Below are positions 35,201-52,803 of a stretch of DNA of 64,000 bases, one piece after another (the stretch's first letter is position 1; each line of letters begins with the position of its first letter). The notes beneath the pieces were generated by a model. That model made no database searches and was not told the origin of the DNA. It saw only the letters and a list, made by a program, of their open reading frames with translations. Origin of the DNA: Erigeron canadensis (taxonomy: Eukaryota > Streptophyta > Magnoliopsida > Asterales > Asteraceae); contig NC_057763.1 of assembly GCF_010389155.1 (NCBI RefSeq), positions 45,614,645-45,678,644 on the forward strand, given 5' to 3'. Position numbers and translations under genes: made by a program.

Positions 35201-38200
35201 ATAAATTCAATTCATTGCTTATGTTCAACAAACACCATTACTCAAAGTACCTCCAACGTAAGGGATGTCTCTGCTATATTTGTTGATATTACCACCTTCC
35301 TTTTACCTCGAGGGGAAGGAGAAAACACCAAGTCCTAGAAAATTTCCCAGCCAAATATAATTTTTTAATACAAATAAACCAGCCATGAAAAAAAAAAAAA
35401 AAGAGTAGATATGTAACCTGATCCGCACGAGTGAGTCCCGAGTACAAAGGCAAAACAATCAGCCCTGAAACTTGATCCAAAATTGTGTCATAATAAAGCA
35501 ACAAAAGAGACTAATGAACTACAAAACATTAAACTAACAGGCAGTAAGATCAACAAATAATAAACCCTCTGGCATACCTAAAGATGACTTGCCACTATTT
35601 AATGCCTCTTCTGTGATCATTTGAACTGCAGTATCGATCTCATCTTGCCCAGTTAAAAAGACAAGAATATCTCCCATTGGCTCCTACAAGTTCAAACATT
35701 AAATAACGATTGCATAAGTTAAATGATCACAGATATGTACAAATTTATGTTCCTGCTTGTAGTTTCAAACATTGCTTATGAGCTATAGGGTACCTTGTCA
35801 TGTATTGACATCACTGTAGAAACAGTAGCTTGGAGATAATCTGAAACAGGCTCCTCGGAGTAGAAAATCTCTACATTAAATCCTCTACCCTGAAATCAAA
35901 TCTGTTTGTAAATAAGTGAACAAAAAACTGTGGCACAAGCTTATTTCATATTTATTGATACACGAACTTGCTGATATACATACCTCAACAGACAAAATAG
36001 CAGGTTCTGTCTGCAGTCCATGATCTTCTCCTTCCGATCGAGGCCGTCTTTTCCTGATAAATATACAAATATACAATCAGACAAACAGCTGTTACAAAAC
36101 AGGATGCATGAGATAGTGTCCGAATATGTTCTGCCGCTTGAAGTAGCAATGTTCAGACAATCAGCGTCTAGATGTTTGGAAGATTCCAATTACTTATGGG
36201 ACTAACAGATCAAATAATTAAAACTGGCAATCTTACATATTATTGAATTACATAAACAGTAAGTGTTAGAAATATTTTTAACTATAACTGAAAGTTTTCA
36301 AGAACTATTAATTGGCAGATTATTTTCAGAAGCTATCACATGTAGTTCCAATAACTACATTTTTCTAATAGTATCAATACAAGTATACAACCAAAAATGT
36401 CACTAAGATAGATATAGCAATAAGTAATCCTAACATATTTCTTGAATAACCAGCTATACTCTGCAGCAAGCATGAAACTGATTATTTTACCCCTAAACAA
36501 CCAGATGACCCATTTTAGAATGCATGTCAAAAGTTTCAAAGCACCTCCATCATTCTAACAACAGATAAAACTAGTCCACCTACAAGAACATTATGCTAAT
36601 AAGAGTACCTGGTCTCGAAAAAAGCAGCCATTGATTTTGCTTCAATAGTGGCCGATGCTATAATCAGGCGCAACTCAGGCCTACGTCGTTGTATCTGGAA
36701 AATAAACAATTAGTAACAGTATCATAAGCAAAAGTTGTTAACACGTTTGTTTAGAGTACTGACGATCATTCAAAAACATATGTTGAATCTTCATGTGATA
36801 CTGATACCTTTTTCAGAAGACCCAACAATATGTCTGTTGAAAGGGATCTCTCGTGAGCTTCATCTACCATAATTACACTAAAACACATTATTTTAATTTT
36901 ACATATAAACTAATAACGTGAGCAGATATTAAAGTGACTATCCATAACAAGTACCTGTACATGCTTAAAAGAGGGTCATCCATCATTTCTCTGAGTAATA
37001 CTCCATCCGTGAGAAACTTGATCCTAGTCAAGTCCTGCATCGTCACAAAGATAGATATAAACTAATCTTGACCTTTCAAGAATCAATGTGAAATCTACTA
37101 TCCAAAACTTGATATTTTATTCTTTCTTAACTTCATTCCACAGACAAGCACATGGTAATAATGATCAGGGTATATAATAAAGTCTTACTGAATTTGTCAC
37201 ATCCTCAAATCGGATAGTATAACCAACTTCCTCCCCAAGGTTAACTCTCATTTCTTCGGCCAACCTAGCAGCAACACTCTGAAAACATGTTCCCGATACA
37301 AACTCATAACCACATGTTATTTTAGTGCGCAAACCTGAAACAGTATTAAATGATAAAATTGATCATCAACGAAAAAAGAATTCGATGAGGTGTTACCTGC
37401 ACAGCCAACCGTCTTGGTTGAGTGCATGCAATAACGCGCCCGCCATCAGCCCAGCCTGCTTCCTTAAGGTACTGCAAGATTACATAAGATAACTTACAAT
37501 ACAGCCTAGATAATGTACTAATGATGCTTAGTTGGTATTGTATAGCAATGGATTGACTCCACGTAATGCGTTCCACTGAAAACATAGATACATATTAAAT
37601 AAGACTTTCAACTACTAAAAATCAATAGTTATCGGGTTAAAAATCACAAAGAGCTACATGCTCCTCAAGTAACCAGCCATTTTTCTATTTGAGCTCGATT
37701 ATAGCATTTTTGAGTATATACACTCAATAAACACCATCCAACAACTACAAGAAAAATCATACATCGGAGTTGTAGTTCTTTTAGATAGTATACAATAGCA
37801 ATACTAATGTGTACCCTCGAATCAAAAGTATTAATAGCTAATGAGTTAGAACTATCATTGTATCAGGTTTATATAAACTGAACATGGTAATCCAATATTA
37901 AATCCTTATCCTCGGTTCCTTTTTTATAATATTCGAACGTGTTTCACTCTGTTAACCTAGGTATCCAACCCGCTTTGTGTGCTGACTAATCCCACGGCTA
38001 CCACTCGCAATGCATTAAACAATGTGATACGCCTCATCGGTTACCGATTTCAAAAGTTCACTTGATCCTCTGTTTACAACTATCAAAACCCTAAATATAT
38101 AGATTTAACCTTTCAGTTGTAAAAAGAAAACTTAAAGAGCATCATCTCAACAACTCTCAATTATAATATATATATATATATATAAAGTGAGTGAGCGAGT

Positions 38201-38542
38201 AACCTGAGGGATTTGAGTGGTTTTACCACTGCCAGTTTCACCAACAATGATAGTAGTGGAATGAGTTTCCACTAGATACAATATAGATTCCCTGTATCTA
38301 TACACTGGTAATCTCTCCCTCTGTTTCTCTATATTATATCTGCAATTTCATTCACGTATATAATATTAATATTTAGGGTTTCTATAGATAAATTTAGCGC
38401 CACAAATAAAATAAAATTGAAAGAGTGATATTAGATTAGATTACGTGGATGATGAGGGAGCGGCAGAGTAGAATAGAACGCCGCCTTCTTCGTCGTCGAG
38501 TAGCCGTGGTTTCGCTGTTCCTGGCTTCCAAAACTGCGCCAT
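32274..38542 (-). CDS. DEAH-box RNA helicase, DHX35/DEAH9 type
   Basis: About twenty exons on the minus strand. The start [13 protein letters not shown] is at 38542-38445. Exon 2 (38339-38204) carries Walker [14 protein letters not shown], then 37471-37397 (motif Ia, [11 protein letters not shown]), 37278-37189 (GYTIRFED), 37034-36955 ([12 protein letters not shown]), and about 36880-36808 with DEAH in [19 protein letters not shown] motif III follows near 36660. C-terminal half: [20 protein letters not shown] and [20 protein letters not shown] (35022-34921), then the ratchet and OB-fold region and the end [14 protein letters not shown] at 32421-32274. Order and sequence match the DHX35 group (plant DEAH9), nuclear RNA helicases associated with the spliceosome. 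All helicase motifs look intact. The last intron (32422-33244) contains a SINE-like insertion and a duplicated splice boundary. Confidence 0.93.
32672..32925 (-). mobile_element. tRNA-like SINE in the last helicase intron
   Basis: On the minus strand a B-box-like AAGTTCGATCCCCGCCTGG precedes CCCACATGTGAAGTTCTAAA, GCGGGTGCGATCC and GTGCCCAGATCATGTGGG. The same blocks recur on the plus strand at 41007-41142, showing it is a dispersed family. Ends were not resolved. Confidence 0.6.
33125..33262. repeat. Duplicated exon-intron boundary in the DEAH helicase gene
   Basis: TCTGTGTAAATGGACTATCC plus GAACAATACGGATG at 33125-33160 is repeated as TCTGTGTAAAAGGGCTAACC plus GAACAATACAGATG at 33226-33262. 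The right copy contains the real donor on the minus strand (CAG|GTTAGC); the left copy has CAG|GATAGT. Confidence 0.75.
38163..38184. repeat. (TA)n microsatellite in helicase intron 2
   Basis: Simple TA run just downstream of the exon 2 donor on the minus strand. Confidence 0.85.
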
Positions 38543-38746
38543 TTTTTACAATTTTTTTTTTCTTTTTTTGTACAATTGATTGATGGATACGGAGAATTAT
38601 ACTTCCGTTTTTGTAACCGCACTTTGGCGAAACAGCTATATTGTACGAGTATTGTATACAAGCCACAGCCAGTGATAAGTCGGTGACACCACTATTTCTG
38701 ACTTTTCTACAAGACTACTCTTCTAATTTGACCGGTTTAACTTTAT

Positions 38747-39165
38747 AATCCCTGAGCGGGGTATAACGGAGGTAAGCTGTAGACAGTCTTACCTCTACAC
38801 AAAGGTAGAGAGGCTGCTTTCATAGGGACCTCCGGCCACAAAAAAGTGCATGACGGAAAATGAGAAATGTTTAAAAATGTTTAGAAAATCATACCTGTCT
38901 ACCGAGAAACTGAAAAGCAGAAATACCTGTCCACTGGGTCCGGCTACTATGCGGGTCGAACGTTTATCAATCATGCGTCCTACCGATATCTTAGAAACAT
39001 GTTTGACAGTACAAATACCAAAACGAAAGCAACCATATTGGGCATATTAAACAACATAAAAGGAGCAAACTACTACCTGACTCGAACAAGTAGTGGGAAA
39101 CAACCAAGACAAACATACATATAAATAAGAAATGACAAAACCTGGAAAGATCCCGATTGAGCCAA
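38747..39165 (-). mobile_element. Au-like SINE, inverted copy, no tail
   Basis: Reverse complement of the 26627-27030 copy over about 400 bp: GGTAAGCTGTAGACAGTCTT, ACCTCTACACAAAGGTAGAG, GGGTCCGGCTACTATGCGGG and CATGCGTCCTACCGATATCT all match. It stops at AATCCC without a GTT tail, so it is 3'-truncated. It sits about 200 bp upstream of the helicase start, inside the likely promoter. Confidence 0.75.
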
Positions 39166-39894
39166 GGCAGTAACTACTTCTAAACAACCTATGGAGAAAG
39201 GACCTTATGTCGCCTAGCTATCCTAATCCTAATCCTCTCACCCGCTCTTCCAAACCCTTAAACTAGTCCTAAACCCCTAGTCCTCTAGATAAACTCTCAT
39301 TGGTCATGTCCTCCAACAGCCATTTTGGGGGAAACAAACACAAGAGTAACCTCCCCCCTCGGTTCAGACCTCTCGAGACTCAAGGCCAAAAACTCCTACG
39401 AAAGGTCACAGAGAATCAAAGTCTAAATAAGAAGTATGTTAATAATCTTCATTATAAATTTTTTATTTTATCTATAAAATATATATTTAAAACTCAATCT
39501 ATTCATATAAATTATATCAAATATAAAACTTAAACTTGTTAATTTATAACACATAAATCTTTAAGTTAGTTATTATGATTTGAAACCTTTTTATTTATAC
39601 TAGTTCAATGCTCACGTGATGTGGTGGTATGTCAGTTTCGACGGTAAAACCAACATGTAATGGTAATAGTGCTAGTAGTGGTGTTGTTATTAACGTGTGA
39701 TATAAAATGGTAATATTTTATTTTAAGGGTTGATAGATGTAAGTTGAAAATAATTTCATTATGTGCATTTATATTAAGTGAAAATACATAAATTAGTGAA
39801 TAAAAGACATTTTAATGTTATCAAACATTTAGTTGAAAAGAAAAAGAAAAAAGTAAATCATTTATTATGTAGTACGAGAGATAATGCCCACACG

Positions 39895-40700
39895 TTGCGG
39901 CGGTGAGATGGTAGCGTGATAGGTCAAGTCATAGAGTGTGATAGCCAAATGCCTTAGCCGTACGGGAACGGATTTAAAAATTCGTCGAAAGTATATCGAA
40001 TGACATCTCTAATGAAAGAGCATGAAATTTTAAGTACAACCATACAATTTTTATAATGTATCGACATACGGTTTTTGAGATAAAAGATTTTGAATGAATT
40101 AGAGAAATAAAATGATTTATGGAGGAGAGAGAAAAAAAATTAGTGTTTGAGATTTGATGAGAGAGAAAAAAAAATGAGTGGTTGAGATTTAAGGGTATTA
40201 TAGGTATATTAGGTAAAGATGTTTAAATTAGTGAATAAAGAAGGGGGATATTTCCGTCGGTTCAAATCATATTTTCATAAAAAAAAAGTGCTCCTCCTTT
40301 ATAAGATAACGAGCAATAGTACCCGCGCAATGCGGCGGTAGAATGGTGGGGTGATAGGTCATAAGAGGTGATAAGTCATAGAGTGTGATAGCCAAATGCC
40401 TTAGCCGTACGGGCTCCGTACTCGGATTTAAAAATTCGTCGAAAGTATATCGAATGACATCTCTAATGAAAGAGCATGAAATTTTAAGAACACCCATACA
40501 ATTTTTTATAATTTATCGATATACGATTTTTGAGATAACAAATTTTGAATAACTTAGAGGAATAAAATGATTTATGGAGGAGAGAAAAAAAATGAGTGAT
40601 TGAGATTTGAGGAGAGAGAAAAACATGAATGGTTGGGATTTAAGGGTATTATATGTATATTAGGTAGAGATGTTTTAGTGAATAAGTAGTTCAAATCATC
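39895..40700. repeat. Two direct copies, period about 416 bp, Helitron-like
   Basis: Both copies start with a CCCACACGTTGCGGCGG or ACCCGCGCAATGCGGCGG box, then GATAGGTCATA, AGCCAAATGCCTTAGCCGTA, TCGTCGAAAGTATATCGAAT and ATCTCTAATGAAAGAGCATG, ending in the GAGAGAAAAAA/TGAGATTTAAGG region. A third, partial match follows near 40790-40900. The middle part is related to the arms of the 25087-25972 element. Confidence 0.8.
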
Positions 40701-41006
40701 TTTTGAGATTTGAAAAAAGGTCAAAATGCTTTATAAGATAGTATTAGATATTATATATAGATATGTATAGATAGATATAAAGATAGATTAATGTATTGTT
40801 TAATAGATTATAGTTATATTAGATAAAGATATTTAAATTAGTAAATAAAAAAGGGCATTTTAGGAATATCAAAAACTTAGTTGAAAAAAAAGAGTAAATG
40901 TTTTATAATGTAGTAATGTAGTATAGATATAGATTCACAAACAAGAAATTGGCTTAATTGTAAGTGAAACACTTAGTTGATAAAAAAAAAAATACACAAT
41001 TTCTTT

Positions 41007-41142
41007 AAGGTAGCCGTTACTTTCAACATGTGAAGTCCTAAAGATGCGGGTTCAATACTTTAGAGGGCCCAGATCATTTGGGATTACGATGAATATATTA
41101 TACCGGGCTACCAGCATCATATACCTCATACGGTGTCTTTAA
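41007..41142 (+). mobile_element. SINE fragment, same family as 32672-32925
   Basis: CAACATGTGAAGTCCTAAAG, ATGCGGGTTCAATACTTTAG and GGCCCAGATCATTTGGG align with the copy inside the helicase gene, in opposite orientation. The 5' part is missing. Confidence 0.55.
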
Positions 41143-41447
41143 TGACTAATTTACATCTTTCAAACTTTTAATTCTAAAAATATATGCACTATCATGTTAC
41201 ATCATTTACATTAACCTACATCTATCAATGTCATCCCTACTACCAATTTTCGTCTGTCATCCATCAGGCCACGACCACTACTCATTGACGCCGTATTGTA
41301 TAGGTATCTCATGTTATATAAACAAAATTGTAAGACTATGTTATGAGAATTGTGTGGGCTACAAGTATCAAACTCTCATTGTTTCTAGTTTTCTACATAA
41401 CTGTTTGACCAAGTATTGTGTTGAAATTTCCACATGAAATTCATTCC

Positions 41448-41460
41448 CTATATATAAAAA
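41448..41460 (+). promoter_or_regulatory. Candidate TATA box of the GLR gene
   Basis: CTATATATAAAAA is close to the plant TATA consensus and lies 37 bp before the ATG. If used, the 5' UTR would be very short, so transcription may instead begin further upstream. Confidence 0.4.
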
Positions 41461-41496
41461 CATCATCGCAAAATATCATAAAACATAGTTCCAAAA

Positions 41497-45834
<4,338 letters not shown>

Positions 45835-46601
45835 GAAGACATAGTCCGAAGAGGATTAGATGTTTTAAATCAGAATTAACTATAGCGTAGTACATATAAG
45901 AATTAGAAAACTTCATTAACATATCATGTATTCTTTCACAAAATTCATTTGTCGATATCTATATCTATACATGTATGAAGTTTGATAATTTTTTTCTTGT
46001 TGCCTTTCATACAGTAGAGAGCAAAACGTGGTTGGCTGATTATATACTTTTAAAACGAGTAAAGTTACTTCCTCTCATAACATACTCCTACTCTTGCCGA
46101 CATCATAATGACCTTTTACGATGATAGATATCAAGTGAATCAGCGACCCTTTTCATGTACCATGACAAAATCATGCTCATCTGCTATTAGATGCCATACA
46201 AGAATCAAGGACACATTACTCATCAACTGGCAGACCAACCATCTCAGAAAAAATTGTAGGTAGTACAGTTTTAGATACAGAGATGCTCATATTCAATGTG
46301 TTTGAAGACTACAAAATCAAGTTATAAAAAACAAGTACAAAAATAATATACATTAAGAATTTAAGATTCAAGGATCTCGCTACATATCCAGTAATCATCT
46401 CTAATGGAGGCCTGGTCAGTAATTAACGGAAGTACTTGAAATAAGAAAAAAAAATTAAAACTCAAAATCAAAACATCTAAAGTGTCAAATTCAAGTGTAT
46501 AAATCTAGCTTAACTCCCGCAATTTAGTTGGGCTCAAAGTTCGTCTAATAATCTCCATTGCAGCCCACCCCACCACCGATCTCTGATTTAGGAAATGAGA
46601 G
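45835..46601. other. Convergent intergenic interval between GLR and API5-like gene
   Basis: The two genes converge here, so the interval should hold both 3' UTRs. No repeat end and no ORF of interest were seen. Confidence 0.7.
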
Positions 46602-49600
46602 TTAACGATAATATCCTCTTCCACGACCACGTCTACCCCATCCCCTACCTTGTCCTCCCCTAGAGCCACCTCTCCCACCATATTGATTTTCAAATGCCCT
46701 ATCAACAAGCTGGTTGCCACCTCCACGGCTTCTTTTGTTTGCTTGGTTGCCTGAACCATTCAGGGAGTTGGCAGGTCGTTTCCCTCTGAGAAGCAAGAAA
46801 TATATATATTTATTGTATAGCATATGCAACCAGTTTGAAACTCTACTTTAGCGACAAAATAAGTTTGCGGTAACAATGGCAAATCTACAAATGTTTAGGT
46901 GTATAAATTTTCCGTGAGAATTGTGTGCAGAGGCAACAATTTGACCCATTTACTCTATTATGTCAGCGGGTAAAATAATTGATTTTTTTAAGAAATAGGT
47001 CAGCAACCACCCAAACTGTAATTTAAAGCGTACAACCTCCTAAACTTTATTCAAAATACTATATCACTACTGTAACAGCATAATCTAAGCACCATATTCA
47101 ACATACACAAAAATTCTAATAAAAACCTAAAAATATCATATGAAGTGATTTGGATATTACTTAAATTACTCAAGATTAACGGCAACTTTATTTTGACTAG
47201 TATATATAAATATATAATACACAAAACAAGAAACTGAAATTTGAGTAAGAGAGAAACACAAAAACAATTATATAGAGAAAATGACTTTAAAGGTGAATAT
47301 ATTAGCCTTTTGGAGTTAAAACTTGACATTTAAAATTTTAGATTCCTATATAAATGACTATACAACTCTAAAACCATTTATAATTTTTGAGGGAGGGTGG
47401 TTTCTTATAAGAGTACAGCTAAAATTTTACATATTGCACAACAGTGTAGTAAGCACTCTATTGCAACTCCTCGCTTTTCAGGAAGGTTGTGTTAGACATA
47501 TTCTAGTAGTTTGCTCTAGGTTAGAAATCGTATTGCGATGGAAATAAGCCAATACTTTATGTGATGTCCAGAAATTACATAGCTATGACAGCATGAACAT
47601 GGGTTAGAAATATTTGTGATATTTTTTTAATAGTCTTGTTATTTTAATAATGAGGGTCGTGATTGTCACATTATGAAAAATAAAAAAACAAAAAAAGAAA
47701 TTCATTTTGCATTTCATAAGCCGGAATTCTCAATGTTGAAGACGAAAATGTCAAATACCGTTATTAATAATTCTTTTTGAAATAGTGTCACCTTAGAAAA
47801 TGTCAAAATTTAATTAAGAAAAAGACCTAACATCTTAGTAAGACTTACTCTCCATGATATGTCCAATTGATTTTCATTATTGAACATGCACCCGAGTCTA
47901 AGTTAGTAAATTATGCAATCATAAATTCATAATTATAGAAACCTTCAGTCACTAAGGATTAACCTTACAGGGGATGCACCCTAAATTAAGCTATGCAAAT
48001 CATGCAGAGAACAAACTTGTAGAATTTATAGCAAACTGATAGCTTTCCTTGTCATACATTCTTAAAAAAAGACACGAAGGCAAGTAATGCATAGATCACA
48101 ATTTAATGCACATACCCGGGTGTGTTTGCTGGAGCTACAGTTTTAACTGCTTCATTCCAGGATAGGTTAATTCTTTTATCTCCAATAAACGAAGGCGCTT
48201 TTGAATGCAATGGCTGAATTAAGCAAAGAAAAAGAACAAATGAGTCCTCTCTTTTTCTTGTAGATCTATAAGCCCTTTACTTTTAAAAGTTTTGAATGTG
48301 AAATGCTATTGAACAATAAATTTTAGATCACTTTACTACTACAAGTATCTACCTGGTCAATAGACAACATTCTTCTTAATGGAAAAATCATTTTATTTGA
48401 AGAGGATAGTAAAACTGTAATATCATTTAAACATGGGTAAAGTGAAGCCTCTGTCATTTACGGCTTAAACGCATTAGAGTTACCAAAACTTGTTTTACGG
48501 ATAAATATGCAACAAATATATTTCACAGAGCACGGAGGCTTAAGGGTGGTCAACAGAAACCTGAAGACCAAGCTTGTATAAATTTTCAGAAATTATTATA
48601 ATTACAGTACCTGTGTCATTGCCAAGATATTGTTGCAGATACGCAACCCTGTTGCGGCATTCTGCTTTTGCATTTTCTGCATATTAAAAGTCATCAAAAT
48701 GCTAAACACAAAATTAAATACAAGCAGAAAAGAAAGTGAATAGAAGGAATCTCGAAGCTAGAAATGAGCTTACAATTTTAGCCTTTTCTTCATCAGATAT
48801 AGAGGTACCAGTTGTCTTATTTGGCTGACCCATTCCTTGAGTTAATTTCTTCATTGTAGCTTTGGTAAGGTCTTCAACACAGCTCAACCTGAATCACCAG
48901 GAGTGTAACTACTAGTGGCAATTGATATAAAGATGCACGCAAATATTTGAATGCAAGCAGAAGATCAGTTAAACACATCACCCATATGAAAAGAATCTTC
49001 AGACATTTAATATATAGCCCCAATAGAATAACTAGATCACAGAAGTTATTACTACCATAATTTGGAAGTTTAGACATTTTGAGGAAACTAAAACAAACTA
49101 CCTCTCTGTGAAATCTTTGTAGAGCTCTGTGAAGTCCTCACCAAGCCTGTCTGATGGTTGCCCGGTCACTATTTTATAACCGCATAAACTATTGGTGGCA
49201 TTTGGAGCCTGTTTCACAACACGGTTAAATTTGGAAGTTCAACAGCTGAATAACTTGTAAACAGGCTAAAGCATAGTGAAGTATCACCTTGTTCGCTAAA
49301 TGGTGAAATGTGTACAGCATACACTCCACATATGTGAAGTTCATCTCTTCTCCTGTTTTCCTTCGAGGCATGTACTTCTGAGAGGTTACGCACATGACCA
49401 TGATTATGAAAAAGAGCAAACAATGCACTAACTAGCAAAAAAACTAAACACAAAATATGGTTGAAACAGTTTACTGTGTTCGTACAGGACAATTCAGGTT
49501 GAGTTGACCCCACTCTTTTGACCATTTCTAACGTTCTTTATATCTTGCGATTATTATAATTGTAACTACGAAACAATTTTACTCTAAAAATAATCTCAAT

Positions 49601-52600
49601 CTTTAAAAGAAAAAGAATAGAGGGGTTGTAGGCATTTTTTGGCGACTTCCAATGACTCATTCAACCAATTTGACCCTTTCCATTTGGCCCATTTGAGAAA
49701 AAACACAACCAGGATCACCTATTCATAAGTAAATAGGCACATATAGAGTGAGCACCTTCAAGAGTTGAACAACAGAAGGAAGGATCTGCCTCGAATCTTG
49801 TGGTGCTGCATAGGGTGAGCTCTCTGCAAGGTTCTTGAGCAAGTCTACTTTTCGTTCTTCAGGAAGCTGAAAAAAAAAAAAAAAACACTAAGATCAGCAG
49901 ACAAACCATGATTTAATATCAAGGGATACCCTACTTCGCGAAAAAGAAAAATATATCAACGGATATCTTACAATTACATTTAGTCCTAATTCCTACGATA
50001 GATTATATATTTGAATATTTCAAAAGAAAGAAGTACAATCATTCTGACAAGTAAAAAAATCACAAAGGGAAGTAGATCAATACCTTATCAAAAACAGGGA
50101 GAATGTGCTTATTTAGATAATTGAGAAACTTGCTACTTGAAGCACCCCTCTACATATAATTATCAATAGGGCTTCAGTTCACATAAAAAGACTGCTTGAA
50201 CTAGGAAATAACATATTATAATACCAAAAGAGACGTACTATAAAGAATGGAAGAGCCATATATAGGCATGATATCAATCTATCAACATGATCCCCGTCTT
50301 CGACCTGAATATGAAAGCCATGGTCAGCAGATGTCACAAATTCAAAAAGTTACACCAAAGTTTACAACTACAAATTCAGTTGCAGCAAAATAAGAAACAT
50401 CATAAACTCACACTGAATTGTGCATCCAGATCAGCTTGGCCTTCAATAATTTCAACAAGTTCTTGGACACGCGCAGTAGGAGCTTTCTCTCCAAATATGC
50501 TCAAACTTTTTAAAAAATCCATAAACATCTTAAATTCTGCTCCAGTGACATCTTGTAAACTCTACAATAAAATAAAATCAAAACATATTAGTATAGTTAC
50601 CACTTGCCACATTAAACTGAAATGCTGGAAGCGATTTATTTAGTTTCATATTAGCTATCAAAAACATAAGCTAACTAATAATAGAATGAGAAGTACTGGG
50701 AACATACCTTTTTAACTAAATCAGTTATATGCCTTTCCATCTGCTCCTGTGGCTTCAAGAGCTCAGATTTTAAAGGAAACACCTGAAATACTTTATTATA
50801 AGCTATTTTAAATTAAAATTATTAATCAAAAGCATCACCTTGAAAAAAAACTTGGTTTCCTCACCTTGTCCCTAATAAAGATCAGGGTCCTCTCACGAAG
50901 ATTATCATCTGTAACCGGCTCATCAACACTCTCAATGTGCTTAAATAACGCCGTCAAGGATGCTGCAAGCAAATATATTATCAATTAAGAGTTGCATACA
51001 TTGACAAACATCTATACAATATTCTTCAAAACAAGCATAGCATTATGAATGCACCTTTCACATCTTGTCTCAATAAAGACAGAAGAGCTTTATGCACAGC
51101 ATCACGCTCCACATTTTCTTCTGAAAAAGATTGAAGTACTCAAGGTTATGTATCTAACTGCGGCCCATGTAGATAAAGGGTTGAAACCTAACTTACCAGC
51201 AATGAGAAGTTGTACAAGAATGTCAACGATCTTAGAAATATGCTCTGGTGTATCCTTGCAGAAAAGAGGGAGTCCACGAATTGCTTGCACCCGTATCTTT
51301 TACATAGAAAGCAACAAAACATGTTAAGAAATATGCCCTTCATCTAAAAGGAAATCTCAAGAAAGGCCTTTCAAGAGAAATGCAGATTACATACATTAAA
51401 ATGAACAGAGAGATAACATAAAAACTTTGACCTAATCCAACAAATAAATTACATAAGCATCAAGAAAACTTATTCACTTTATAACATCTTGTTTTCTCTA
51501 ATAAAGTCAATAGATTTACTTGGATCTACAAGCAATCAATCCCTGAGACAGCTTCTTTCTTAGATGGTTACACTTAGGAAAGCTAAAGGGCCAAATAACT
51601 TAATGGATTTAGCAAGCAAGATAATGGATGGATTAACAATTTCAGCTAATTACTTAGTATCCAGGTCATCTTGGCACGTTCCTTCTTCGTTCCTCTCGCA
51701 CCAGAATGACACTAATCTTGCTTCAATTACTAACTCTAATTAATTCCTTGCAGCTTAGGTAGTCATGTATGCATGTTGTGAAGTGAGTGTGTAATTGCAT
51801 GTTTCACTAAGTACGCATAGACATACATACATGTGTAATGGTGTACCTAAATTTAAGCCCACAGGCTAATATCAATGTACCAAAAATATATTTGGGGCAA
51901 GAAGTAGACAGCAGGGTAACAACTATCAATGAGTTCTAAGGAGACTAGTATCATGCAATACCATGGGTTCCTCCAAGATAATGCCAGCCCTGGAGTCCTC
52001 AGGACTCCAGAGCAATGGAAACTCGGGCATAAATGTGATAACTATCCCTTACACTTCACTTGTAACTTTAACAAACTCTAAAAAATATATGGCGGGGACA
52101 ATGAACCATTCTACCTAGAGTTGGTCATCACTATAGTTTCTGCGTCTATGCAACCATGTTCTCGGCTAAAGTAACAAATTCACACAAATCTCTGCAGCAA
52201 CGTCATTGGCCAAAAAGGCAGGACATTGCGTACCAAATTATCAATATATCATTAAAACAAGAGTCACTGTCTCCTAAAAGTCTATAAAACACGAACGGCA
52301 AACTTGATTACGTTCTACTCACACATTTTGGTATATCTATATATACAGCAAACAATCAACAAACTTCAAACTAAACTTCAGAAGAAAAAAAAAAAGAGAG
52401 AGAGAGGAAACTAATACCCCGAGATCTTCGGCTTCACATAAATCGAAATGAGCATCGGTGACCGTACCGGATAAACTCGGAAAGAACTTGAAAAATCTAG
52501 GAATCAATTGAGCAGCTAATTGTCTAGCTTTTACACTTGAACTTCTAGCAGCTTCAATTATACTCTTGTAATCTTCCACATTCTATCAACATTATCCAAC

Positions 52601-52803
52601 AATTACAATAACATAATCAATTATAAATCTTTAAATTAAACAGTAATAATTAGGGTTTTATATATTATAATTAATAAATAAATACCAAAAACGAAATGTT
52701 AAAAAGGAAATAAAACCTGAGATTTATCTTTGGCTTCGCTGAGACGTTCACCAAAAACATAAAGCTTTTCAATGTCTTTCGCGTCATTTGAAGCTTCCGC
52801 CAT
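46602..52803 (-). CDS. Apoptosis inhibitor 5 (API5)-like protein
   Basis: About sixteen exons, beginning 52803-52717 (MAEASNDAKDIEKLYVFGER), 52582-52418 and 51296-51197 and ending 46787-46602. Helical-repeat (HEAT/ARM) blocks characteristic of API5 appear in order: VKARQLAAQLIPRFFKFFPS, IRVQAIRGLPLFCKDTPEHI, ERTLIFIRDK, EFKMFMDFLKSLSIF, RQILPSVVQLLK and NFTYVECMLYTFHHLANK. The C-terminus carries a nuclear-type basic stretch (GKRPANSLNG...ANKRSRGGG) and an RGG/GRG-rich tail ending RGRGRGYYR. API5 is a nuclear scaffold that binds RNA-processing and cell-death factors in animals; in rice an API5 homologue acts in tapetal cell death. Introns at 46788-48117 and 51297-52417 are long but hold no recognisable gene. 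The neighbour 1.5 kb upstream is ATP11. Confidence 0.92.
46788..48117. other. Last long intron of the API5-like gene
   Basis: About 1.3 kb of AT-rich intron separating the RGG-tail exon from the rest. ORFs inside it are not conserved. No transposon ends were seen. Confidence 0.6.
51297..52417. other. Intron 2 of the API5-like gene
   Basis: About 1.1 kb, less AT-rich than the neighbouring introns, with no recognisable coding or repeat structure. Confidence 0.6.

Larger units (their letters stand above)
39166..41447. other. Repeat-rich intergenic region between helicase and GLR genes
   Basis: No gene. It contains Helitron-like ends at 39600 (CTAG then GTTCAATGCTCACGTGAT) and near 40313, a 416-bp-period duplication at 39895-40700, and a SINE fragment at 41007-41142. 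The 39200-39430 block is GC-richer and unexplained. Confidence 0.6.
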
